The position numbers and the translations under genes were made by a program. Shown here piece by piece: positions 25,292-34,841 of a DNA stretch of 64,000 nucleotides. How positions within the stretch are numbered: the first letter of the stretch is position 1; each line of letters begins with the position of its first letter. The notes under the pieces were generated by a model that made no database searches, had not been told where the DNA came from, and saw only the letters and a list, made by a program, of their open reading frames with translations. This DNA comes from Punica granatum (lineage: Eukaryota > Streptophyta > Magnoliopsida > Myrtales > Lythraceae): the NCBI RefSeq assembly GCF_007655135.1, contig NC_045128.1:3286001-3350000 (forward strand), given 5' to 3'.

Positions 25292-25703
25292 GTTTATTAC
25301 GTCAGATATCCCATGATATTACCGGTTTCTCAAATCTATCACATGATTTAAAAATTACCCAAAAAGGCCTATGGTTACATCTAGTTCCAAATCTATTTCG
25401 ACATTAATTTTTCCGTCAACATTTAACGGTGTTATTGACAGGGAACGTAAGTGAGCCCATTCATGCCGCTATGGCCCTTTGCCCTTGGATAGATTTGAGA
25501 AAAAATTAAAATTATGGGATAAATTTGACAAAAAATTAAATCATAGGATAATTTTGGAGCTCATTTATATTTCATTGACGGATAAATTGACGGCGTATTA
25601 AATTTAGAATAAGATGTAAACCATAAGCATTTTTGGATAATTTTCAAAGCATATGATAGATTTGAGAAACCGGTGATACCATGAGATATATGAAGTAATA
25701 ACT
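25292..25703. mobile_element. Foldback element with about 95-bp terminal inverted repeats
   Basis: The left arm contains ACCGGTTTCTCAAATCTATC (from about 25320) and the right arm its complement, GATAGATTTGAGAAACCGGT (near 25655). Pairing extends outward to TTATTAC at both ends and inward past AAAAATTA, roughly 95-100 bp per arm. The interior of about 200 bp is AT-rich and non-coding. This is typical of a non-autonomous foldback or Mutator-like MITE; the superfamily is not determined. Confidence 0.7.
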
Positions 25704-26423
25704 CCTTTTTATTTTATTTTTTAGAATAAAAAATTGTCTTTGCAGTTAATTATTAATTAGTGATTTATCTTTTATTATGAAATTGAGAAGAAAAATTAGT
25801 AAAATAAAAACCTTATCTTACGTATCAACTTTTTGAACAAATGGCATATAATAACAAACACTCCAGTACTATATTAGCTATAGATATAATAGATTTCTCC
25901 CTTTCTTATATGTGGAATTATATTTTATCTTCTATATTTCCCCCTCAGCATTTCATTTGCTTGTACATTACTCTTTGTCCCAATTGGGGATAAACATAAA
26001 TAACCCATGATCATCCCGAGCCTGAGGATTCGATCCGATGATTAGCATTGAATCTGGCCGCACAGAATCAATGTTGACAGATTGAGTAAAAAGTGTTTGC
26101 ATAAGATCGCATCTACGACAACTGAAAAGACCAGATTTGGCAGAGAAATCCGACAGAAGCCGGAGTTCACCGCGACAAATCGCTTGCTCGAACTGTCCCT
26201 GGAGAATAGAGATCTCAAACATCACACCAGAGCAAGCGATGCTGTCGGATAGTAAGTACACTCTATACTCTGCTACTAGAATCGAAGTCCACGGCTTATA
26301 AATCGTGCGAAGTACACAGCCTATAGATTCTGCAACCATAAGATGTTGCTGGCTATAATCATTTTGTTAGAAGAGAAGACATTGCTAAAATCTTCATTTG
26401 CTACTGCAAGTGATAAAAATGAG

Positions 26424-27676
26424 TCAGGAATCATCGGTTCGATCGCGATGAGAGCAGATCTCTTCGAAAAGCAGTTCCCTAGCCCTGTTGACAGTGGTGA
26501 ACCAGAGGCAGGTGTCCACCACGAGATGCTCGAGCTGCTGGGAGAATGCGCTCGGGCTCCTCCTAAGATGCTTCACCACCTCCCGGATTGGCCCTGGGTC
26601 CCCGCCCCTCTCCAGCCCGATCTGTATCAGGCGCCTGTCCCCCTCTACTGTGGTTTGTAGCCTCTCCACAAGGCTATCCACGGTCTCCAAGTGCTCACTA
26701 AGCGCATACACCACCCGAGCGGCCTCATTGAGCTGGTCTGCACGGGAGAGCTCCCTCTCCACGAACTTTCTGGGGGGCAGGAAAGGGATAATGCAGGGAG
26801 CGGCGGCGGCCGCGACTACGAGGGAGTGGGCGGTGACTGCAGCGGCGGAGACTGCTACAACAGCTGCTGTCCCGATGACACAAAGGCCCGACTTGGAGGT
26901 GGCACGATGGACAAGTCGAACCCTCGAGCGAGACTTCCGGACACGGCTGGTCAGGTGGTTCTTGAGCTCGAGAGAGCAGTCACGCATCGGCTTGAAGGTG
27001 TCCGACCCCGTGAACGGAAAGGAGCTGCTGCAGTGATCGAACTGGACGAAGACTTCGTATGCCCTTCTGCACTGGGCCTCCGACAGGGACTCGGCATCGA
27101 AGGGCAGCACGGAGAGGAGATCGAAGAGCGGGGCGTAGATGGCTCGGGCCTTCCGCACGCCCAACTGGAGAGCGATGAAGAGCTCGGTGGCCCTCTCGCT
27201 CTCGTCGAAGTAGGACGACGCCAGATCGGTTAGCCTACAGCGCTTCGCCCGGCCGAGGGCCTCCCTCACGCGGCCGCAGTCGGGATACAGGGCCTCGGCC
27301 ATGATCCTCTCCCGGGTCCGTTCCCAGGACTCCTGGCGGTTGAATTGGAGCTCCTGATCATCCGGGATGATTGACCCGACGTCCTCGAACAGGGTCCATA
27401 TCTTCTTGTAGGAGTCGCTCTGGAGGGCGTGGGCGTACTCGTGGTGGACGTCGATGGGCGAGAGAAGGCCGCTCGATCGCGGGGTTCCGTCGCTGGAGGG
27501 CCCTGCAGAGAGGGAAGCTGGTTCAAGCATTTCCACAAACACCCAGCAAACAATCGAGTAAAAAAAGCAGGAAGAGCAGCAGAAGTACCGCACCAACCTC
27601 GCGAGGGAGGCGGGTGGGGGCTGGGAGTCGGGCAAGAAGACGAGAGAGAGCAGCTGGCGGTGATGCAATCGAGCAT
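26424..27676 (-). CDS. UPF0496 family protein, copy 1
   Basis: Two exons, 27676-27598 and 27502-26424, give 385 residues. The start MLDCITAS is chosen because it aligns with MLQCLSAK of copy 2 and because only this frame joins exon 2 in phase (codon GGG across the junction). The body is helical with many basic and acidic residues. A strongly hydrophobic Ala/Val-rich segment (about 233-268) is probably a membrane hairpin, followed by a helical C-terminus. This matches the UPF0496 (BPS1-like/DUF677-type) family, close to Arabidopsis At3g19330. Molecular function is not established; family members are linked to membranes. Unlike the DNA around it the coding region is GC-rich. Site II-like elements lie 266 bases upstream of the start. 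Confidence 0.85.
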
Positions 27677-27941
27677 GTTCAGCCACAATGCTGAGCTGGG
27701 CTATGTCGCATTCAAGCATATAACCGATCGGTCGGGGCAGTTGCTTGATGATCACTGCTGACGAACACAGCAATGGAGTTTTGCTATAGTCAATCCGGCG
27801 AAATCGGGAGGAAGACTGTTGCTTTCATCAGCTTTCGAGCTTGCTGAGGAAGGAAGGGAACCCCGACACCGGTCCGGTTTGCTGGTTGGCGGAGACCAGA
27901 CACGGAGAGAGAGAGAGAGACGGTAAGTCGGTATACTGGCG

Positions 27942-27977
27942 AAAAGTCAAATGGGCCTCAGGCCCAAAAGGGCCCAT
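27942..27977 (-). promoter_or_regulatory. Site II-like GGGCC/GGCCC cluster upstream of UPF0496 copy 1
   Basis: A block containing AAAAGTCAAA, then TGGGCC, GGCCCA and GGGCCCA. The first 25 bases recur with one difference upstream of copy 2 (31826-31850). TGGGCC/GGCCCA (site II) elements bind TCP factors and drive growth-related genes. The motifs are seen; their use here is inferred. Confidence 0.55.
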
Positions 27978-28419
27978 CTCTCATCTCCTTTAGCTTTGAT
28001 AGTTTATGGGACCCAGAAGGCAGGACCTTCTATTACATGCATTGCAGTGCCATTATTTAGGGTGTTTGTTTTATTTAGGGCGTGTATACTTACATGTATA
28101 TATATAATAAAGGCGAACTCGATACTGGAGCAAGATGTAGTTTTTACTTACAACTGAAAGGCATTAGCATATGGGCCCTGGTGTTGTGCGAGTGATAATT
28201 CAGTTCCTTGCCGTTGCGATGATGCGAGTGAAGTAGTCCAATTACTTAATCTATTTGCGAATAGAATGGGTTCCATTCGATAAGATTAAGTTGACGGCAC
28301 CCTGCCTACGTAATGTGTCCCGAGTTTCAGGTCATACTCCGCATGGACTTTCTTATAATGCAGTAACCTTTCTCATTGGCATTCAAATGTATGCATTGTT
28401 TCGCTGCAGCATATGTATG
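27978..28419. other. Intergenic spacer between the two duplicated units
   Basis: No gene recognised. It contains a short TATATATAATAAA stretch near 28098 and unassigned sequence up to where homology with the 21.56 kb region begins. Confidence 0.4.
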
Positions 28420-28615
28420 TGCCAATCACTGGTCGGGGAACCGCACATCGCTGTAAATTTTCCATCATGAAGCTCGGTTCTCATCATTAATGTTAACAGA
28501 ATAAGATGAATAATACGCATACATTACTAACTGCAGGGCGAAAAATGACTCAAGAATCAACATGGGCAAAAAATTGCTCTCTCTAGTGTCTTCTGCGTCC
28601 TGCAAAAAACCTCAG

Positions 28616-30086
28616 TTATCCATTCACCAGAGGCTTTTTGCTTTTGTGCGGTCTCTTCCTCTTCCTACTTCTACTTCTCGCATGGCCTTTATCCGCTTCC
28701 CTCTCCTGCATCAGATACTACGAGAATTCAATGTTTGAGGCGGATGCCATCAGAAAGTGTGAGAACAAGATTGTACTTCATTTCGATTAATTTTCAATCT
28801 ATTTAGGTTGGCTTTTCACAATTAAGGTAATAGAACATCGAGAGATCAAATTAATTGTGACATAAAACTCTTTCGTGTATAAGGCTCGTGGTGCTTATTG
28901 GTAGAAAAGCATGTCCACATACCTTTTCAGATGGAGATTTTTCATTTCGATGAGTCCTTTTCTTCAAACATGATAATGGATTCGAACCCTGCCAAGATCA
29001 AATGCAGTAAGAAACGCCCAACAAGTTACCAAATAAATTCCCGCATGACGATGAGATTATTATTACTACGGTAAAGGGGGTGGGGGGAACCATAGCAGCA
29101 CAACACTAATAAAAGGTCTCAGGCTTGAAATGGAAATTGGTGCAGGATATGAATAAGAACCTTTGCTCTCTTTCTCTTGAACTGGGGCTTATCCTTCACA
29201 CCAAGTCCTTTCCTAGCAGCTTGTGACACTTTGCCTGCTGCTGTTATGTCTGCTCCGATGACCACCAAGATCTTCTTCATCAGAGTGGTTCGGTTCCTGG
29301 GATGCCAAAACCACACCCGTTTTCTTTTCCAACCTTTTCCACTCCTCCTCAGTTATATGCAAGCGCTTTTCCTCAGAATCTTTCACAAATTTGCTCTGAA
29401 CAGAAGATGGTTTCTCCAGAAACATTACAGGAATGCCAGGTATCTAGAACAGAATAATCATGAACACTGAAGTTATAAATTGCTCAAGAACACAATAAAT
29501 CACGAGAAAATAGCAAGACGCAGTTTGACTAAATTAAGAAAGGGTTCAAGTGCAACTTCAGAACATGAAAAGCAAAATTTTCCATATGGATACATTCAGA
29601 TAAGAGTCTGATGGAAAAGGGATTCTCATCCTGCAATAACGAAAGACAAGCCATGGTTGTAACTGTAAAGGCATCAAAAAGATCACTATGCCAAGTGAAT
29701 GAAGCAATATGACTTGCCAAAGACATTTAAGTTCAGTAACATGTAATGACCGACCTCCTGAAGCTTTTTTTGAAGATCAGCGTCCTGAGTAACCACAAAA
29801 AAGTGTTCATGATTATTTTCCTTGACAGCCTCCAAGATGCAGGTATTAGCTTTGGTCTTGCTGTCATGATCACACCTGAACAGTAAAATCCCAAGTGAGC
29901 CTATCACACAACGATTCTTTGACAACATTACGGGAAGTTTCTAACTGGAAGATGGAAAAGGAGATATGAATCTAATTTTAGCCACTCAATTTTTTCCTAC
30001 GAGCCAAGTGAGAGGCGTGACTACTACCCACTACGTCACCTTACAGATATATACAGGGATGACGCCTCTGCTTCGCGTGCTTCATC
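28616..30086 (-). pseudogene. UTP23 pseudogene (truncated, frameshifted tandem copy)
   Basis: Recognisable remnants, read downward: the first eight codons of exon 1 (about 30084-30061), exon 3 (29875-29755), exon 4 (about 29451-29160), exon 5 (28988-28923) and exon 6 (28705-28616). A deletion joins parental intron 2 directly to the beginning of exon 1, removing exon 2 and most of exon 1 and with them the N-terminal half of the PIN domain. Exon 4 has lost six codons in frame relative to the parent (the GLRNVL region). It also has a net 4-base insertion after EEDL that shifts the frame before the conserved KGLGVKDKPQFKRK segment. Exon 3 keeps the acidic PIN motif (FFVVTQDADL). It cannot encode a working UTP23. 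Confidence 0.85.
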
Positions 30087-30320
30087 TTCGACCGCTCTAC
30101 TCAATGGCGCGGGAAGAGAAATTACGGAAATATTCTGATCAGCAAAGGCAAATCAAATAAAGCAGCAGAGCATCGGATAGCATATTAAAAGTTATACAGC
30201 ACATCTCATAACAGCATATTGTGTTTAGCAATAACAAATACCGACTCAGCTGTATTATTGTGCCTCAAATTATCATACATTTGGTCCGGTTCAACTATGA
30301 AACATGGTCGGCAACTATCG

Positions 30321-31564
30321 TCAGGAAGCAACACTATGGTGAGAGCAAATCTGTTCGAGGAGCAGCCTCCAGGCCTTGCTGACAGTGGTGAAGAAGAGGC
30401 AGATGGCCTCCTCGAGTTGCTCGAGCAGTTCGAGTAAGTCGCTGGGATCGCTCCTCAGATGCTTCACCGCCTGCTGGATAGCGTACAGATCCCCAACCCT
30501 CACTAGGCCCAAACGAATTAGCCCCCGGAGGCTCTCTATCTTAGCCTGCACTTTATCGACTATCAGATATATCGTCTCCAAGTGCCTGTCGAGCCCATAC
30601 GTCGACCTATACGCAGCATCGAGCTGCGCCGCCCGCGCAAGCGCCCTCTTCGTGAACCTGCCCGGTGTAATCATGTGGTTGGCAGCACAGGGGGCTGCGA
30701 TGACAATTGCTAGGAGGGAGTGGGCGGTCACTGCAGCTGCAGATACTGTCGCGACCACTGCAGTCCCAATGAGGCACAGAGCTGGACCAGAGGAGGCACG
30801 TTTTACGAGGCTGGCTCGGGACCGGGACCTCTTTATCCGGTTTTCAAGGTACCGTTTGAGGTCCGAGAATCGGCTGCGCATCTGCACGAAACCATCTAGG
30901 GTGGAGCAGGTGAAGGGGTCATCATGGGAATCCAACTCGGCAAACATTTCATATGCACGGTTGCACTGTAACGGGGTGAGGGACCCAACTTCGAGGGGGA
31001 GCACTGAGAGGAGGTCCAGGAGGGGAGCGTAGGCAGCCCGGGCGCGGTAGACGTTCTCCTGGAGGAGGAGGCAGAGGCCAATGGTGTTCTCGCTATCCTG
31101 GAAGTAGGCCGAGGCCAATCGGGTCAGCTTCCCTGGCCGAGCCCGGCCGAGAGCCTCCTGAACGGACTCCTTGTTGGGGTCAAGGACCTCGGAGAGGATC
31201 CTATCCCGGGTCTCCTCGATAGACTCTTGGGGGCGAATCCCGAAACCCTGATCGTGGGAGTCAGACCCGACGACCCGGGTCCGGGTCCATACCTCATTGT
31301 AGGAGTTGGTATGGAGGCTGAGCCTGTACTCTTCGTGGAGGTTGATAGGCGAAGGGAGGCCGCTCGACCGCGGGATCGCGTCGGTTGACGGTCCTGCAGG
31401 GGGGCAGAAACTCGTTCAGGCATTTCAGCAAACAGTTTGACGGCAGCAAGAAAGGGGGAAGAAAGGCCGACGAACTGACCTTGAGGTGGCGGCGACTGTG
31501 AATTGTGATTATTTTCGTCCGGAAGAGATGGCGGCGGCGATTTGGCCGAGAGGCACTGGAGCAT
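30321..31564 (-). CDS. UPF0496 family protein, copy 2
   Basis: Two exons, 31564-31480 and 31393-30321, give 385 residues, the same length as copy 1. Exon 1 (MLQCLSAKSPPPSLPD...) ends phase 1 before GTCAGT. Exon 2 continues as GPSTDAIPRSSGLPSPINLH, matching copy 1 GPSSDGTPRSSGLLSPIDVH. The hydrophobic segment LCLIGTAVVATVSAAAVTAH and the helical C-terminus are conserved. The frame is open throughout, so this paralogue has stayed coding while the neighbouring duplicated UTP23 decayed. Sequence divergence in exon 1 is high, with conserved ends only. Function is unknown, as for copy 1. Confidence 0.85.
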
Positions 31565-31825
31565 CTTCAGGCACGGACATGAGCTACGCCGGACTCGACC
31601 AAGAAACTGATAGGCGCATCGTCTGATGGTCAAGGGCGAGGTGGGAAACGGAGGAATCCCAGAATCGGAGAGGCCATCACTGATCTGTGCTGGTTCCTGA
31701 ATTCAATTGGGAGCATCCGGAAGTTTCATCATTGCTCCAGTACAGTCGCCGAATCCATGGAGGTAGAGGACGACGTCAATGCGAAGATGATGGAGAGAGA
31801 TTGGGGGGAAGAAGATGGCCCCGGC

Positions 31826-31876
31826 AAAAGTCAAACGGGCCTCAGGCCCAGATATCTATCTGGGCTAGTTGAACTA
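31826..31876 (-). promoter_or_regulatory. Site II-like cluster upstream of UPF0496 copy 2
   Basis: Shares AAAAGTCAAA + GGGCCTCAGGCCCA with the copy 1 promoter and sits at the equivalent distance (262 bases from the start codon, against 266 for copy 1). A further GGCCCA lies near 31880. Retention of this block in both duplicated promoters, against diverged surroundings, argues for function. Confidence 0.55.
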
Positions 31877-31889
31877 CGCCGGCCCATTA

Positions 31890-33165
31890 GTGGCCTATTA
31901 GAGAAATTCTTCAAATATATATATATATATTTATTTATTTTTTCCTCTTTCGGTAGTAAAAATTCTTCAATTTAGATTGCAAGTTGTATTGTAACAAGGG
32001 AAAGCTTTTAAATCGGAGCGGACGAAATCGTTAATTTACTATAGCTCTTACTCGGATTAGACATGGAGCAATTAGTTGCACTTGATCCAATTGCAGTCGG
32101 TAAATTATTTCAGATTGATATATTTATACCTACTCAATTGACCATATACTTAATACTTGATAATCAAAAGATTCGAAATTAAATCACTTTTTACTTACTA
32201 CTATTATTATTATTATTACTATAAAGAGAGGCTTACGTATTTAGTATGATGAAATTAAACTCCTAATTACTAATTAAGGGAAATTGAATTTCTCACCAAA
32301 TATCGAATCTCAAATCTACTACATCCTTTTCTGATTTTCTACTTATTCTTAGCATATGGAGAGAAAAGAAAAGAAAAATCGTACGAGGGGAGTTCCTCTA
32401 GTCTAGAAACTTTCCCTCTCATCCAATTTTCCCGATTCTCTGGTATGGTCTGAAACTAGATAAAGTTTTTCCATCATATAAAAATTATTTATTTTATTTA
32501 TCTATTTTGTTGAAGGCAAGGACGTACCTAATAATAAATAGAAATTGGCAGTTGAGGTAGCCTTTCACGTGCAAACTACCAAGCAAGGAAGGCTGAGCGC
32601 CTGCCCAAATCCAAGCAGTCAAACTCAATCCAACTTCATGGCTTGAAAATTCCAACATAATTCAACGTTGTCCTTGCAATAGTAATGTTCCATTCAATCG
32701 TTAAAATATACGATGTGTCACAACTTAAAGAATTTTCTCCTACTTGTCAAACTATTCGTGTATCCTCCACGCACGATCTCTCGATTTATTACTCATGTCG
32801 GATTATAAAGCTCAATATTCCGAAACTCACGCTAAATGCCAAGACTGACAGGTTGAACACGCGGAATAACTAGTCCGGTTGAGAACATTGCAATGGCTCG
32901 TGAATATTTCATTATCATCGACCATTTGAGATACAAAGAACAAAGTTTCAAATTACTTGAAAAAGAGGAAAAAAAAAAAGGTGAAAAAAAAACCTTAAAC
33001 AAAACGAAACAAAGCCGGAGATATCACTTTGATTCATTTGAATTTCATTTCCCCCCATGTCGTTACGACTGCCACCATGACAAACGCACACTATTAATTA
33101 TTACCCGCCAAACCAATAAATACCCTTAATTAAACGCCGTGTAATCGTCGACCGACCAATCTGGC
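31890..33165. other. Intergenic AT-rich region 3' of chalcone synthase
   Basis: I see no supported gene. There is a short TA run near 31917 and ATT repeats near 32205. The end nearest 33165 should contain the chalcone synthase 3' UTR. Confidence 0.5.
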
Positions 33166-34612
33166 TCAGTGAGCCGGCTCGATCGGGACGCTGTGCAGCA
33201 CGAGGGTCTCCACCGTGAGACCTGGTCCGAACCCGAAGAGGACACCCCAGTCGAGGCCCTCGCCGGTGGTGGCCTTCCCTTCCTTGAGCGACTTCTTCCT
33301 CATCTCGTCGAGGATGAATAGCACGCACGCGCTGGACATGTTCCCGTACTCGCTCAGCACGTGGCGCGTGGCCCTCATCTTCTCCTCCTTCAGCCCCAGC
33401 TTGGCCTCCACCTGGTCCAGGATGGCCGGCCCCCCGGGGTGGGCGATCCAGAAGATGGAGTTCCAGTCGTTGATCCCGATCGGGGTGAAGGCCTCGACAA
33501 GGCTCTTCTCGATGTTCTTGGAGATCAGGCCAGGCACGTCCTTGAGGAGATGGAAGGTCAGGCCAACCTCGCGGAGGTGGCCGTCGATCGCACCATCAGA
33601 GTCCGGTAGGATGGTCTGCGCAGCCGAGACCAGCTGGTAGAGCGGCCTCTCAATCTTGGTGTCGGGGTCTGCACCGACGATCACAGCAGCAGCACCGTCC
33701 CCGAACAAGGCTTGGCCAACAAGGGAGTCGAGGTGGGTGTCGGAGGGTCCACGGAACGTGACAGCAGTGATCTCCGAGCACACCACGAGGACGCGGGCGC
33801 CCTTGTTGTTCTCTGCCAAGTCTTTGGCTAGACGGAGGACCGTGCCGCCGGCGAAGCATCCCTAATCAATCCGGACAACGTTAATTAATTAGATCAGAGA
33901 ATAACTATACCGAAGCAGGCAATATTGAATTCACCACAAAAACGAACCGACAGACATGATAAGACTTGGGGTATTTACCTGCTGGTACATCATAAATCGC
34001 TTCACGGAGGGGCGGAGGCCGAGCAGCTTGGTGAGCTGGTAGTCGGCTCCGGGCATGTCGACTCCAGAGGTGGTGCAGAAGATGAGATGGGTGATCTTCG
34101 ACTTGGGCTGACCCCATTCCTTGATGGCCTTCGAGGCCGCCTCCTTTCCTAGCTTCGGCACCTCCACGACCACAATGTCCTGCCTAGCGTCCAGCGACGT
34201 TGCCATGTACGCGCACATGTTTGGGTTCTCCTTCAGGAATTCCTCGGTCAGGTGCATGTATCTCTTCTTTATCATCGACTTTTCACCTGCACGGTGAAAT
34301 TCAGAATTCGAATTGGTATTTTTCCATTTTCAAGTTTGATAAAGGAGAGAAGTTAATTATAAGAGCTAGTCATGACAAACGCATGTATGCATGGATATTC
34401 ATCGGCATGAATTACGTACACATGCGCTTGAACTTCTCCTTGAGCTCGGTCTTGTGCTCGCTGTTGGTGATCCTGAAGTAGTAGTCGGGGTAGTCCGCCT
34501 GGGACACGCAGTTGCTCGGGGTGGCGGTCCCTATGGCAAGGACAGTGGCAGGGCCACTCGCACGCTGGGCCTTCCTGATCTCCTCGATGGTGGGGGTGGT
34601 GGTGGCAGCCAT
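33166..34612 (-). CDS. CHS: Chalcone synthase (type III polyketide synthase), three exons
   Basis: Exons read downward: 34612-34420, 34286-33979 and 33861-33166, giving 398 residues. Chalcone synthase condenses p-coumaroyl-CoA with three malonyl-CoA to naringenin chalcone, the first committed step of flavonoid synthesis, in the cytosol. The catalytic triad is present at C169, H308 and N341, each exactly five residues later than C164/H303/N336 of alfalfa CHS because of a longer N-terminus. The GFGPG loop ([17 protein letters not shown]) and [10 protein letters not shown] are intact. Intron 1 splits Cys65 after its first base, the position conserved in plant CHS genes. A second intron falls between Q167 and G168, two residues before the catalytic cysteine, and is unusual. 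The upstream region has a TATA box, an MYB site and a G-box. A CHS-like enzyme such as stilbene synthase cannot be excluded, but the sequence looks like canonical CHS. Confidence 0.93.
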
Positions 34613-34786
34613 TGTACGTGTTATATATGTATATATATGTCGTCCCGCGCACCTACCGCTGGAGCTCCGGTGGCCGAGATTCGGAGTCCCCGAACCAAAG
34701 GAGAGAGGGCTCGTGAAATGAAATGTAATTAAAAGTGTGCGTCGGATCGTATATCGGGAGTGAAATGGGAGAGGGGGTGGGAGGGG

Positions 34787-34793
34787 ATTTATA
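34787..34793 (-). promoter_or_regulatory. TATA box of chalcone synthase
   Basis: TATAAAT on the - strand, about 175 bases before the start codon and just downstream of the MYB site and G-box. Position and context fit a core promoter. Confidence 0.6.
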
Positions 34794-34804
34794 TGAGGTG
34801 AGGG

Positions 34805-34811
34805 GTTAGGT
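34805..34811 (-). promoter_or_regulatory. MYB-recognition element (ACCTAAC) of chalcone synthase
   Basis: ACCTAAC matches the MRE core ACCTAMC known from CHS light-responsive units. It lies 25 bases from the G-box and 12 bases from the TATA box. Regulation by R2R3-MYB factors is inferred. Confidence 0.55.
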
Positions 34812-34835
34812 TTGATGGACGGGCAGGTCGAACGC

Positions 34836-34841
34836 CACGTG
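34836..34841 (-). promoter_or_regulatory. G-box (CACGTG) of chalcone synthase
   Basis: A perfect CACGTG palindrome within CCACGTGG, 225 bases before the start codon. Paired with the MRE it matches the light-regulatory unit of CHS promoters (bZIP/HY5 plus MYB). Confidence 0.6.

Larger units (their letters stand above)
21560..27970. repeat. Segmental duplication, unit 1 (UTP23 + UPF0496)
   Basis: This unit holds an intact UTP23 gene and a UPF0496 gene in the same order and strand as unit 2 (28420-31850). Homology extends into non-coding DNA on the left (about 21555-21740 against 28420-28610). On the right it reaches a shared promoter block (27942-27966 against 31826-31850). Unit 1 is longer, chiefly because the UTP23-UPF0496 spacer contains a LINE fragment and a foldback element. 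Confidence 0.8.
28420..31850. repeat. Segmental duplication, unit 2 (broken UTP23 + UPF0496)
   Basis: A direct tandem copy of unit 1 with the same gene order and strand. It lacks the 24-26 kb insertions and has lost most of UTP23 exon 1 and all of exon 2, while UPF0496 remains open. Divergence in introns and spacers is substantial, so the event is not recent. Confidence 0.8.

Noticed and set aside
26488..27761. Long + strand open frames (180-182 codons) opposite UPF0496 copy 1
   Set aside because: They are antisense shadows of a GC-rich gene; the - strand frame aligns with its tandem paralogue and has splice sites, while the + frames have no recognisable domain.
27266..27773. 449-residue single-exon version of UPF0496 copy 1
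   Set aside because: It reads through a clear intron (GTTGGT...CTCTGCAG); the spliced model starting at 27676 matches copy 2 in length and N-terminus.
33215..33640. 141-codon + frame within chalcone synthase exon 3
   Set aside because: Antisense shadow; the - strand carries the full CHS catalytic triad and intron structure.
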